Shown here in pieces: positions 14,363 through 22,582 of a stretch of 32,468 nt of DNA; within the stretch, counting starts at the first letter, position 1; the number at the start of each line of letters is the position of its first letter. The DNA is taken from positions 1-32,468 of the IMG/VR virus record IMGVR_UViG_3300024255_000093; one strand, given 5' to 3'. The notes under the pieces were generated by a model. It searched no databases, was not told the DNA's origin, and saw only the letters and a program-made list of their open reading frames with translations. The DNA comes from a virus. The position numbers and the translations under genes are program-made.

Positions 14363-14377
14363 TAAGGAATACTATAT
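14363..14377 (+). repeat. 15-bp RBS repeat, copy 2
   Basis: Second copy of TAAGGAATACTATAT. The next base is T instead of G, so the ATG of copy 1 is not formed and the following gene starts at TTG instead. Confidence 0.8.
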
Positions 14378-14793
14378 TGTGGTTATTTGAAAATAAAGAG
14401 TTTGATCCAGCTGATTCTCGTATTGATGAATCAGCTGGATTTGTTTACTGTATAACTGATTTAAACAACGGTAAAAAGTATATTGGGAAAAAAACATTAT
14501 GGTCTACAAGAAGACTTAAACCTTTAAAAGGTAAGACTCGAAAGAGAGTAAAAAAAGCACAATCTGATTGGATAAGTTATTATGGCTCAAATGAAGAAGT
14601 TAAGTTGCTTGTAGAAAATGATGGAGAAAATAGATTTAAAAGAGAAATAATAAAGCTATGTAAGACAAAAGGTCTTATGAGCTATTACGAGGCAAAAGAA
14701 CAATTTGATCGTGAAGTCCTTTTTAGTGATGAATATTATAATCAATTTATTGGATGCAAAATTCATTCAAAACATGTAAGGGGAAAAGAATAA
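14377..14793 (+). CDS. GIY-YIG endonuclease-like protein (SegE-type), TTG start
   Basis: 138 residues starting at a TTG codon with AAGGA at 14364-14368; the protein then reads M-W-L-F-E-N-K, and no in-frame ATG offers an alternative before the conserved part. The GIY-YIG core is G-F-V-Y-C-I-T-D-L-N-N-G-K-K-Y-I-G-K-K (residues about 21-40), followed by a basic stretch and Y-Y-G-S. This resembles the SegE-like GIY-YIG family of T4-like phages. A free-standing homing endonuclease or a DNA-processing nuclease are both possible. Linkage by a 1-base TAATG overlap to the SNase-like gene, and a late promoter, argue for a regular phage gene rather than a recent intruder. Confidence 0.75.
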   Translation: MWLFENKEFDPADSRIDESAGFVYCITDLNNGKKYIGKKTLWSTRRLKPLKGKTRKRVKKAQSDWISYYGSNEEVKLLVENDGENRFKREIIKLCKTKGLMSYYEAKEQFDREVLFSDEYYNQFIGCKIHSKHVRGKE

Positions 14794-15245
14794 TGTACGA
14801 ATATAACTGTACGATCAATAGAGTAGTTGACGGTGATACTGTTGATGTAGACATCGATCTTGGATTTGGTATTGTATTAACAGATGAAAGAGTTCGTGTG
14901 ATGGGTATTGATACACCTGAATCTCGTACCAGCGATAAGGTTGAAAAGGTTTTTGGTAAAGCAGCTAAAGCAAGACTTCAAGAACTTCTTGGAGCTAAAG
15001 GCGTATTAAAGACTGAAATTAATAAAGATGGTGAAGATATGAAAGGTAAGTTTGGTAGAGTCCTTGGCGACTTTGTTGCGCCAGACGGACGTATGTGCAC
15101 AGAGATTCTTATTGATGAAGGTCATGCTGTCCCATATCATGGTCAATCAAAAGCTGATGTCGAAGTTGGACATCTTGCTAATCGTCAAAGATTAATGCAA
15201 GAGGGCAAAGTTGACGTAAAATTAATTCAAAAATTATCTGAATAA
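14793..15245 (+). CDS. SNase-like (thermonuclease family) nuclease
   Basis: 150 residues; start at 14793 (AAGGGGA upstream), rather than the in-frame ATG at 14754 that lies inside the preceding gene. SNase-fold landmarks: V-D-G-D-T-V-D-V-D-I near residue 10, R-V-R-V-M-G-I-D-T-P-E with the catalytic Arg and the acidic metal site at about 38-48, and K-F-G-R-V-L-G-D with the second Arg at about 88-95. No signal peptide, so it acts in the infected cell, probably in host DNA breakdown or nucleic-acid turnover. A role in nucleotide salvage beside nrdAB is an inference. Confidence 0.85.
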   Translation: MYEYNCTINRVVDGDTVDVDIDLGFGIVLTDERVRVMGIDTPESRTSDKVEKVFGKAAKARLQELLGAKGVLKTEINKDGEDMKGKFGRVLGDFVAPDGRMCTEILIDEGHAVPYHGQSKADVEVGHLANRQRLMQEGKVDVKLIQKLSE

Positions 15246-15249
15246 AGGG

Positions 15250-15278
15250 TTTACAATTGAGTAATACTATGGTATAAT
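15250..15278 (+). promoter_or_regulatory. Sigma-70-type promoter for the RNase H gene
   Basis: TTTACA at 15250-15255, TATAAT at 15273-15278, spacer 17. The start codon at 15304 follows 25 bases later, with AAAGGA as RBS. Confidence 0.75.
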
Positions 15279-15303
15279 GTCTATATAATGAAAGGAATCA
15301 ACT

Positions 15304-16155
15304 ATGATTTTAATTGACTTCTCAGGTATTTCAATTGCCCCTGTCGCAATGGGGTTAACAAATGCTGATGAAAATTTAATACGCCATATGATATTAAATA
15401 GTATTCGTATGTATCGTCAAAAGTTTAAAGACAAATATGGTGAAATAGTTATTGTATGCGATGCGGGTGGAAATTGGCGCAAAGATGTATATCCTGAATA
15501 TAAAGGAAAGCGCAAAGAATCGCGTGAAAAATCTAAGATTGATTGGGATGAAGCTTTTCGTTGTATAAATTTAGTTCGCGAAGAATTAAAAGAACATTTT
15601 CCATATAAAGTTATTCATCAATGGGGATGTGAAGCTGATGATTCTATTGCTGAAATAGTAAAATGGACTCAAGAGTTTGGTAATCATGAAGAGGTAATGA
15701 TTGTATCAGCTGATAAAGATTTTCGTCAACTACAAAAATATGGTAATGTTCGTCAATGGTCAACAGCAACTAAGAAATTTGTAGATGAACCTAATCCTAG
15801 ATTATATCTTGAAGAACACATTCTTACTGGATGTGGCACTGATGGTGTACCAAATGTATTATCAGACGATAAATGTTTTATTGAAGGCCGTAGACAAACA
15901 CCATTATCTGCTAAGAAAAAAGCAACACTACTTGAAGATCCAAAAGCTTTAGGTGATGAAGTTTATCGTAATTATTTACGTAATAAAAAACTAATAGATT
16001 TAACAGAAAAATCAGAATGTCCTCAAAACATTAAAGAAGAGATTATAAATAAGTATGTAGAACAAGATCAATATGGAAATAAAAGTAAAGTGTTCCCATA
16101 TCTTGTAGCTAAGCGTTGTAGAATGTTAGTTGAAAGTGTACAGGAGTTTATATAA
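15304..16155 (+). CDS. rnh: T4-type RNase H (5'-3' flap exonuclease)
   Basis: 283 residues, near the 305 of T4 RNase H. The enzyme removes RNA primers from lagging-strand fragments. FEN-family features: N-terminal D-F-S-G in place of D-G-N/S, V-C-D-A-G-G-N-W-R-K-D-V-Y-P-E-Y-K-G-K-R (arch and base-binding segment, residues about 54-74), G-C-E-A-D-D-S-I-A-E with the metal-binding acids, S-A-D-K-D-F-R-Q-L, and the helix-hairpin part G-C-G-T-D-G-V-P-N-V-L. The C-terminal helical domain is present. It is first in its transcript after a sigma-70-type promoter, followed by the DUF6433-like gene. Confidence 0.88.
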   Translation: MILIDFSGISIAPVAMGLTNADENLIRHMILNSIRMYRQKFKDKYGEIVIVCDAGGNWRKDVYPEYKGKRKESREKSKIDWDEAFRCINLVREELKEHFPYKVIHQWGCEADDSIAEIVKWTQEFGNHEEVMIVSADKDFRQLQKYGNVRQWSTATKKFVDEPNPRLYLEEHILTGCGTDGVPNVLSDDKCFIEGRRQTPLSAKKKATLLEDPKALGDEVYRNYLRNKKLIDLTEKSECPQNIKEEIINKYVEQDQYGNKSKVFPYLVAKRCRMLVESVQEFI

Positions 16156-16157
16156 TA

Positions 16158-16565
16158 ATGATAAGTGATATACTTAATGATGTAATAAAAGCTAGATCTA
16201 AAAAACAAAAGATCGAAATATTGAGAAATAATGAATCATGGGCCTTAAAAGATATTCTTAGAGGAACGTATTGTGAAACAATTCAGTTTAATTTACCTGG
16301 AGGAAGACCTCCATATAAAGAAAACCAAGGACACAACGCGCCTTCTAATCTGCTCAAAAAACATAGAGAGTTTATAACATTTGTTAAAGGCGGTCCAGGT
16401 GACTCTATGCAAAAAATGAAAAGAGAAAAGCTCTTTATCATTTTGCTAGAATCTGTCGAGCCGCCTGATGCAGAACTAGTTATTAATATGATTAACAAAA
16501 CCCCAATAAAAGGAGTTACCAAAGCAGTAGCAAAAGAAGCCTTTCCGAATTTGATACAGAAATAA
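16158..16565 (+). CDS. DUF6433-like conserved T4-like phage protein
   Basis: 135 residues with CAGGAG as RBS. Landmarks: D-I-L-N-D-V-I-K-A-R-S-K-K-Q-K-I-E-I-L, L-K-D-I-L-R-G-T-Y near residue 31, L-P-x-G-x-P-P-Y near 48-54, and a helical C-terminus with G-V-T-K-A-V-A-K-E-A-F-P. I recall this as a conserved protein of T4-like phages, DUF6433 in Pfam. Its place directly after rnh, two bases apart, suggests a DNA-replication-related role, unproven. Confidence 0.75.
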   Translation: MISDILNDVIKARSKKQKIEILRNNESWALKDILRGTYCETIQFNLPGGRPPYKENQGHNAPSNLLKKHREFITFVKGGPGDSMQKMKREKLFIILLESVEPPDAELVINMINKTPIKGVTKAVAKEAFPNLIQK

Positions 16566-16605
16566 ATATATGATGATTGGAAAATATACTTATAATTAGA
16601 TTTAT

Positions 16606-16641
16606 AGACAGGCCTTCTTTGGAAGAGTCTGTCTTTTTTTT
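16606..16641 (+). terminator. Rho-independent terminator after the rnh unit
   Basis: AGACAGGC pairs with GTCTGTCT and CTTC with GAAG around loop TTTG (12 pairs, one bulged A), followed by a run of eight T. A strong canonical terminator. Confidence 0.9.
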
Positions 16642-16653
16642 AGGAGAACTAAA

Positions 16654-16824
16654 ATGGTTTTACATAACAATCAAATAGCAAAATTACAAAAAGATTCTAC
16701 TGAGCTTAAAGCTTATGTAGAGGAAATAAAACAAAAGGGTGACCATTCTTTAGCTAAAAAACTTGAATCAAAAAAGGTATATTTAGATCAGAAGATATAT
16801 GAATTAGAGGATATGGTGGCATAA
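16654..16824 (+). CDS. Small coiled-coil protein, 56 residues
   Basis: ATG at 16654 with AGGAG at 16642-16646, ending TAA at 16822-16824. The protein is charged and helical throughout (Q-I-A-K-L-Q-K-D-S-T-E-L-K-A-Y, then K-K-L-E-S-K-K-V-Y-L-D-Q-K-I-Y-E-L). It is enclosed by two strong terminators, so it forms its own small unit or is reached only by read-through. A TATAAT (16591-16596) lies upstream without a good -35. Function unknown; similar short coiled coils are common in T4-like genomes. Confidence 0.75.
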   Translation: MVLHNNQIAKLQKDSTELKAYVEEIKQKGDHSLAKKLESKKVYLDQKIYELEDMVA

Positions 16825-16849
16825 TTCCTTATAAGAAATAGTATAGAAA

Positions 16850-16877
16850 GGGAGCAATTAGTTTTGTTCCTTTTTTT
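16850..16877 (+). terminator. Rho-independent terminator before the late unit
   Basis: GGAGCAA (16851-16857) pairs with TTGTTCC (16864-16870), one G-U, six-base loop, then seven T (16871-16877). It sits six bases before a late promoter, separating the two transcripts. Confidence 0.85.
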
Positions 16878-16882
16878 ATTTG

Positions 16883-16890
16883 TATAAATA
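16883..16890 (+). promoter_or_regulatory. T4-type late promoter
   Basis: TATAAATA in TGTATAAATATAG, directly after a terminator and 46 bases before the ATG at 16929. Confidence 0.75.
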
Positions 16891-16928
16891 TAGTAAAATG
16901 GTTTAGCAAATTATCGAATGGGGTAGAC

Positions 16929-18146
16929 ATGAAAACTTTTAAACAGATGAACGAAGATATTCAACATCAAAAGCAGCTTAATGAAAAGGGCTTTCTTAAG
17001 AGAATTAGGCGGGCAAAAGATGCTGCAATAGCGTCATTTAAAAGTGACCCTGAAAAGCATGCAGAAAGAATGAAGAATATAAGTAATAGAGCCAAGGCCC
17101 AAGATGCTGAGCATGAAAAAGCAAAAGCTGCTTTGAGTGATAAAAGTAAAAGTAACGCCAAAAAATTAGGAAACTTAAAAGGGTTAAGCAAAGGTTATAA
17201 TATTACCAAAAAAGGTAATGCTGATAATCCAAACGCAATGCGACCTAAGGGTAAATCTGGATCATTCTTTGATACTACTGCTCCTCATAATCCTCATAAT
17301 ACAGGTAGATTGGCTCCCCATCCTCAAGGTGATTGGGTAGATGGCGCTGGAAACACTAAACAAGAAGTGGATAGGGCAAATGATCATTCTCGCGACATGG
17401 CTCCTTCTCGCATTATTGCTAGAGAAAATAGCATAGATAGTGAGAGCGACAAAGATCGTAGAGCTGTTCATGGTCCTAGTGATGCTGAAGACCGTGTGAA
17501 GACTATTAAAAAGCATATTACGAAACTTAAAGCACATGCCCCCGAAGCAAAAGACAGAATAGCTCATGCTGAACATACTTTAAAACTCCATATGGATGCT
17601 CACGCTGCTGCTGGCGCTCATATGGAAACTCACGCAGAAAAAGAATATACATCTTCGCACGTCGGTCATTATCATGAACATCATTATGGTAATGGAGCTC
17701 ATGACCACCATTATGAAGAAATGGAAAGGCATAAAAAAGCTGAACAAGAGAATCCTTCTGAAACACATATTAATGATGCAAGACTAGGATATGATCATAC
17801 ACATGAAGATCATCCACATCATGAAGAAGAAAGAACAGCTGACCATGCTCCAAACCTTCCAAAACATAGTGCTACGTTGCATAAATTGGTTAAAACTGCT
17901 ACTGCAGCACATCATGCTTATAATGAAATGGTTGATAGCCAAACTAAAGCTGAAGCTGGGCTTCCGGAAGGTCAAAAGAGTAAAACTAAATTTCATAAGA
18001 AAGCTGCTTATGACAAAGTTGATGTTAAAACCCGCTCGACATATTATAAAAAAGCATTAACAAAATTAACTCCAGAAGGTAACGATGCAGTTAAAAATTT
18101 AAAACATGTCGGTAAAGATCACAGACAAGGTACTTTGGATATTTAA
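16929..18146 (+). CDS. Histidine-rich protein with capsid-targeting-like start
   Basis: 405 residues, RBS GGGG. It starts M-K-T-F-K-Q-M-N-E-D, like the T4 internal-protein leader, though the cleavage motif would be M-N-E rather than I/L-x-E. An N-terminal basic coiled coil (to about residue 90) is followed by a Pro/Gly/Asn-rich linker. The central region, about 215-315, is extremely rich in histidine (for example H-Y-H-E-H-H-Y and H-T-H-E-D-H-P-H-H-E-E-E), then a basic helical C-terminus follows. The histidine clusters could bind metal ions. It is expressed late from its own promoter and is followed 14 bases later by fibre genes. I infer a packaged or assembly protein; no enzyme family recognised. 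Confidence 0.75.
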   Translation: MKTFKQMNEDIQHQKQLNEKGFLKRIRRAKDAAIASFKSDPEKHAERMKNISNRAKAQDAEHEKAKAALSDKSKSNAKKLGNLKGLSKGYNITKKGNADNPNAMRPKGKSGSFFDTTAPHNPHNTGRLAPHPQGDWVDGAGNTKQEVDRANDHSRDMAPSRIIARENSIDSESDKDRRAVHGPSDAEDRVKTIKKHITKLKAHAPEAKDRIAHAEHTLKLHMDAHAAAGAHMETHAEKEYTSSHVGHYHEHHYGNGAHDHHYEEMERHKKAEQENPSETHINDARLGYDHTHEDHPHHEEERTADHAPNLPKHSATLHKLVKTATAAHHAYNEMVDSQTKAEAGLPEGQKSKTKFHKKAAYDKVDVKTRSTYYKKALTKLTPEGNDAVKNLKHVGKDHRQGTLDI

Positions 18147-18160
18147 ATAGGGTGATTTAA

Positions 18161-20662
18161 ATGGGAAGCTATTCCAGAAAAAGATATGCAACTGAATCAG
18201 CTAGCTTTCCAAAAAGCGCAAGCTCAGCACCAGGATCGTATTCATACGAGAACTTTGCTGACTTGCCTGCTACAGGTTCTACACCTGGAAATACTGCTTT
18301 TGTTGTAGCAACAAATAAATTATATATTTGGAGCGGTGTTGGATGGTACTTAATTGCTACTGTTACAAATGTATCTCCAACTGCTATTACTGGAGTTAGT
18401 GATACATATGCACTTGCAATAGATGGTACAGCCACAACTATTACTGCAGTTTCTACTGATCCTGAAGGATTTGCTTTAACTTGGTCCTATGCGGTATCAT
18501 CTGGATCATTAGGTAGTACTGCTACAGTAGCTCAAGCAGATAATGTTTTTACAATTACACCATCAAGTACAGAAGCAGATGCTGGAACTTTTAGTTTAAC
18601 ATTTAGTGTGACTGATGGTCTAAATGGAGTCGTAAGTGCAGTAAGTGCGTTTACATTATCATTTTCTGTTACTAATTCAAGATACACTGCATTATCAGTT
18701 AAGGCGACTGCAGCTGGCTCTAATCAAACCTTTGATGATGCATCCACTTCAAATCATACAATAACTGTTGCTGGTAATTCAACAGCATCAACATTTAGTC
18801 CATATCGTCATGGTGGATATTCTGCATATTTTCAAGGCCCGGGCGCTTATTTAGTGCCAGCTTCAACAGCCATGGTTATACCCTCTTCTACAGAATTTAC
18901 AATCGAATGTTGGGCTTATCTTACAGCCAAAAATACTCATCAAATATTATTTGGAGGGTCTAGCGGATATCTTTATTTTAGTGTGAAAGACGATAATACT
19001 GTTGAGTTTCAAATTGCAAACTCAACTGCTTATTTTCCATGGGCCGGGACCCTCAATAATAACACTTGGTATTATATAGCTGTAGTTAGAAACTCAACTA
19101 ATACTATTAAACTGTGGATAGATGGCGTGGAAGTAACTGCAACAAGCGGAGCAAATCAAACAGGCGCTCTTACTATTGCGAATATAGGCAAAGCTGTTGG
19201 ATACGTTTCAAGCAGTGATTTCAACGGATATATAAGTGATTTTAAAGTAGATGTTGGCAATGCGCGGTATAGCAGTAATTTCACTCCCCCCACTTCGCCT
19301 TCTGTTGCAGATTCAAACACAACATTCTTACTAGGTCGACTACCTTATTTTAAAGATCAATCTACATCAAATCATGCAATCACTCCTAATGGTAATGTAT
19401 CTTTAGAACCAAAATCTGTATTTGATCCTGCTGCATATTCAGAATCCTCTCATGGTGCGTCTGCATATTTTGATGGTACTGGTGATTATATATCAGTGGC
19501 AAATCATGCAGATTTTAATTTTGGTTCTGGAAATTTTACTATCGAATCATATGTCTATTATACAATAAACCCAACGACCAATCAAGCCATTGTGGCGCAA
19601 TGGCACACCGCTACTGACAGAAGGGCGTGGCAGTTACGCCGGGACAACAGTGGCCAATTTCGATTTTTTTGGTCGACCACTGGAGCGGATTACCCATATA
19701 TACAGTCTACTGGTATAAATCTTAATACCATGAACCGTCAATGGATACATGTTGCTGTTGTAAGAAATGGAAATACGATTACCATGTATGTTGATGGCAC
19801 AGATGTTGTCAACACAACACTAACAGGATCTCTGTATGATAACACAGCAGATGATATTTTTATCGGCGCTAGGTCCACAAATCCACCAAATATTGATCAT
19901 CAGACAGAGGGTTATATACAAGATTTAAGAATAACCAAAGGCACAGCGGTTTACACATCTAACTTCACACCGCCAACTGCACCTCTAACTGCGATCACAA
20001 ACACGAAATTCTTACTCAATCCAGAAACATCTATTTCAGATTTGAGTCAGCAACACGCTTTAACATGCTATGGTAATGTCGCAACAGATGCAACAACAGT
20101 AAAATTTGCTGGAACAAAATCTATTGCATTTAATGGAACGGGAGATTATATTGTATTTTCTAATGGCACACCATCCACCACTGACCTAACTTTCGATGAA
20201 GAATTTACGATTGAATTTTGGGCGTATCTTAATGCCACTAATGTAACTACAATTTTTTATAGTTGCGGAGGTGGGACTGCTAATTGGAGTGCTACAACTG
20301 GAAATGAATCATCCTTCTTCATCTATAATGGTAAGCTGTATCACCAGAGTAGTCAGGGCGGTTCATTTCATAGTGATAATATTAGTATTCCATCAGTAGT
20401 TCAAACTGGACAGTGGCAACATTGGGCTATAACATGTGATGCAAATGCAGATTGCAAATGGTATCTAAATGGAACTTTAATGTGGTCATATGCTCATGTT
20501 TTCCCGACAAAGAAAACTGGCACGATTTGGAGAGCAGTAATAGGCGCTGGGCAGTATCTCACAGATGACAATCTTGATGGCTATATTCAAGATTTCCGAA
20601 TCACAAAAGGGCTTGTAAGATATACTTCAAACTTTACACCACCGACAGAATTACAGGGATAG
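18161..20662 (+). CDS. Tail fibre/adhesin with three LamG-like domains
   Basis: 833 residues. It begins M-G-S-Y-S-R-K-R-Y-A, shared in outline with the next gene, so this is probably the anchoring peptide. A short beta module with N-K-L-Y-I-W-S-G-V-G-W-Y-L follows (about 45-70), then an Ig-like domain (about 75-170, with D-G-T-A-T-T-I-T-A-V and F-S-V-T-D-G). Three LamG/concanavalin-like repeats come next, each with F-T-I-E-x-W/Y, W-x-H-x-A-V-V-R-N and a closing G-Y-I-x-D-F/L-R/K segment ending N-F-T-P-P-T. LamG folds usually bind glycans or proteins, so this is likely a receptor-binding fibre. It shares long near-identical DNA with the fibre gene at 26534. Confidence 0.85.
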   Translation: MGSYSRKRYATESASFPKSASSAPGSYSYENFADLPATGSTPGNTAFVVATNKLYIWSGVGWYLIATVTNVSPTAITGVSDTYALAIDGTATTITAVSTDPEGFALTWSYAVSSGSLGSTATVAQADNVFTITPSSTEADAGTFSLTFSVTDGLNGVVSAVSAFTLSFSVTNSRYTALSVKATAAGSNQTFDDASTSNHTITVAGNSTASTFSPYRHGGYSAYFQGPGAYLVPASTAMVIPSSTEFTIECWAYLTAKNTHQILFGGSSGYLYFSVKDDNTVEFQIANSTAYFPWAGTLNNNTWYYIAVVRNSTNTIKLWIDGVEVTATSGANQTGALTIANIGKAVGYVSSSDFNGYISDFKVDVGNARYSSNFTPPTSPSVADSNTTFLLGRLPYFKDQSTSNHAITPNGNVSLEPKSVFDPAAYSESSHGASAYFDGTGDYISVANHADFNFGSGNFTIESYVYYTINPTTNQAIVAQWHTATDRRAWQLRRDNSGQFRFFWSTTGADYPYIQSTGINLNTMNRQWIHVAVVRNGNTITMYVDGTDVVNTTLTGSLYDNTADDIFIGARSTNPPNIDHQTEGYIQDLRITKGTAVYTSNFTPPTAPLTAITNTKFLLNPETSISDLSQQHALTCYGNVATDATTVKFAGTKSIAFNGTGDYIVFSNGTPSTTDLTFDEEFTIEFWAYLNATNVTTIFYSCGGGTANWSATTGNESSFFIYNGKLYHQSSQGGSFHSDNISIPSVVQTGQWQHWAITCDANADCKWYLNGTLMWSYAHVFPTKKTGTIWRAVIGAGQYLTDDNLDGYIQDFRITKGLVRYTSNFTPPTELQG
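20006..20050 (+). repeat. 45-bp exact repeat in fibre genes, copy 1
   Basis: Identical to 28901-28945. It lies in the linker before the last LamG domain (K-F-L-L-N-P-E-T-S-I-S-D-L-S-Q). It is a likely site for recombination between the two fibre genes. Confidence 0.95.
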
Positions 20663-20665
20663 CTT

Positions 20666-21898
20666 ATGGGTAAGTATTCTGAAACCCGATATGCAAATAT
20701 GATTCCCACATTTGAACCGGCGGCTTTACCCGCCTCAGAAGCTGCTGCGGCACAAAAATCTAACATGAGAGTTTACGAAACTCTTGCAGATTTACCAGCA
20801 ACTTCTACAAGCAAGGGAAATACTGCATTTGTTAAAGCTACAAATAAATTGTATGTGTGGAATGGTGTTGGTTGGTATCTAGTCGCTGAAGTAACAAATG
20901 CTTCACCTTCTTCTATTACTGGTGTAAATTCAACATATGATTTAGCAACTGATGGAACAGCCACAACTATTACTGCAGTGGCCACCGATCCAGAAGGAAT
21001 GGCTTTAACGTGGTCATCAAGTGTAACTGCCGGTTCATTAAATGGAACAACCGTTTCAAATGTCGATAATGTATTTACTATCACGCCTCACGCAAGTAAT
21101 GCAACAACATTCAGTATTACATTTAATGTAACAGATGGCGTGAATGGAAGTGTAAGTGCGATTGGGGCATTTTCATTGACATTCACTCCTCCCTTGCCAA
21201 CTTCTGGGCTAACAGGGCTATACGACATGAATAACAGCAGCAGCTATTCAGGAACTGGATCAACTTGGGCAGATGTTTCAGGGAATTACGGACCTAACCT
21301 GACGATTAATTCTTCCGCAGTTAGTTATACAGCATCTTCCATTGGAGGGATACCATCGCTGACGCTCGCCGCCGCAGATCCGAACGGACCAATTTATTAT
21401 GATGGTTCTGCGTTTACGACCACAACAACGGTGGTTATGATTTTTGCCAAAACCGACACGCCATATGCACAAACATATTATAACATGTTTAGCAACAGGA
21501 CAGGGTGGACAGTCTCAGGTGGAAGCATAACGGTTAGAGACCATGGTGTGAGAATGTGGTCCGGATCGACTTATAGCGATGGCACCACAGGCAGTATCAG
21601 GAGCAGCACCACCAAGTTGTATATCGACAAGGTCGACACAACGGCATACAATCGCGGGCAATATTATGATGCAGTTTCGTCAAGTTCTAATTTAGGCAAA
21701 TATCACTCGCTAGTACTGACTGAGGGTAATTTTGGAAATGGGTTTGCTTTCTCTTCGTCCGTTACTACCAATGCTATTTCGCCTTTAGGGGAATTACGGG
21801 CTTTAGTGTTCTATAACCGCGCACTATCTCAAAGCGAGGTAAACGATGTACATGACCATTTTGCCGGAGACTACACTAGTTCTGAGATGATACAGTAA
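20666..21898 (+). CDS. Tail fibre/adhesin with Ig-like domain and LamG-like head
   Basis: 410 residues, three bases after the previous gene. The N-terminus M-G-K-Y-S-E-T-R-Y-A matches the previous fibre, as do the N-K-L-Y-V-W-N-G-V-G-W-Y-L module and the Ig-like domain. The C-terminal 220 residues are new. They start G-L-T-G-L-Y-D-M-N-N and end with E-L-R-A-L-V-F-Y-N-R-A-L-S-Q-S-E-V, an ending typical of LamG-type jelly rolls. The DNA of this head is richer in GC (about 47% by hand count over 21301-21420) than the AT-rich surroundings, suggesting separate acquisition. Probably receptor binding, sharing the attachment site of the 833-residue fibre. Confidence 0.8.
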   Translation: MGKYSETRYANMIPTFEPAALPASEAAAAQKSNMRVYETLADLPATSTSKGNTAFVKATNKLYVWNGVGWYLVAEVTNASPSSITGVNSTYDLATDGTATTITAVATDPEGMALTWSSSVTAGSLNGTTVSNVDNVFTITPHASNATTFSITFNVTDGVNGSVSAIGAFSLTFTPPLPTSGLTGLYDMNNSSSYSGTGSTWADVSGNYGPNLTINSSAVSYTASSIGGIPSLTLAAADPNGPIYYDGSAFTTTTTVVMIFAKTDTPYAQTYYNMFSNRTGWTVSGGSITVRDHGVRMWSGSTYSDGTTGSIRSSTTKLYIDKVDTTAYNRGQYYDAVSSSSNLGKYHSLVLTEGNFGNGFAFSSSVTTNAISPLGELRALVFYNRALSQSEVNDVHDHFAGDYTSSEMIQ

Positions 21899-21908
21899 TA
21901 GTTAAAAG

Positions 21909-21935
21909 GTCAATAAAAACTGTTTCTCTATTGAC
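21909..21935 (+). repeat. 7-bp inverted repeat before a promoter
   Basis: GTCAATA and TATTGAC flank 13 bases, between the end of the fibre unit and the -35 at 21951. No T-run follows. It could be a weak terminator or a binding site. Confidence 0.35.
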
Positions 21936-21950
21936 ACACTAACATAAAGG

Positions 21951-21979
21951 TTTACATTTGCTAAATAATGTGATACAAT
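21951..21979 (+). promoter_or_regulatory. Sigma-70-type promoter
   Basis: TTTACA at 21951-21956, TACAAT at 21974-21979, spacer 17. It precedes the gene at 22010 by 30 bases and follows the late fibre unit. Confidence 0.7.
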
Positions 21980-22009
21980 ATTAGTATAATCTGTTAAAAA
22001 GGTAGTACT

Positions 22010-22582
22010 ATGAATTTATTCATCTTAGATAAAGATCCAATCAAAGCGGCTCAATTACAATGTGATAAGCATGTAGTTAAAATGATTGTCGAATCTGCAC
22101 AAATGTTATCAACAGCTCATCGTATGCTTGATGGTGTACAAACACGTCGTAAGTCTCAGTCAGGTAAAACTATGAGTAAGTACTGGGAACTTCCTGATGA
22201 TCGTGAAGCTGTTCTATACAAAGCAGTTCATATGGGTCATCCTTGTACGGTATGGACAATGCAAAATGATAATAATTATCGATGGCACTATGAACATTTT
22301 TCTGCGCTGTGTAAAGAATATACATATCGCTATGATAAAACTCATGCTACTCAAACAAAACTAAAATCGTATCTTATGAAGCTTCCAAATAATATCAAAG
22401 AAGGATGGAAATATCAGATGACTCCATTTGCTTTGGCTATGAAAGCTGAACCACAGTGTATCAATGAAAATGATATTGTGCAGTCATATAAAGATTATTA
22501 TCAAACAAAACAAGATAGATTTAAAATGGCATGGACTCGTCGTCCAATTCCAGAATGGTTTGAGGTAAAAGAAAGTGCGTAA
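22010..22582 (+). CDS. Conserved phage protein of unknown function, early
   Basis: 190 residues. Landmarks: M-N-L-F-I-L-D-K-D-P near the start, Q-C-D-K-H-V-V-K-M-I-V-E-S-A-Q-M-L (about 18-34), G-H-P-C-T-V-W-T-M-Q (about 77-86), W-H-Y-E-H-F, and E-Y-T-Y-R-Y-D-K-T-H. Conserved D, H and K residues suggest an enzyme. I recall this family as frequent in marine phages, sometimes labelled as a pyrimidine-dimer glycosylase, but I cannot confirm that label from the sequence. First gene after a sigma-70-type promoter, so probably early. The next gene starts within its last codons. Confidence 0.7.
   Translation: MNLFILDKDPIKAAQLQCDKHVVKMIVESAQMLSTAHRMLDGVQTRRKSQSGKTMSKYWELPDDREAVLYKAVHMGHPCTVWTMQNDNNYRWHYEHFSALCKEYTYRYDKTHATQTKLKSYLMKLPNNIKEGWKYQMTPFALAMKAEPQCINENDIVQSYKDYYQTKQDRFKMAWTRRPIPEWFEVKESA

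Noticed and set aside
16044-16051. TATAAATA inside the RNase H gene
   Set aside because: Within a coding region, not at the usual distance before a start codon; taken as chance in AT-rich DNA.
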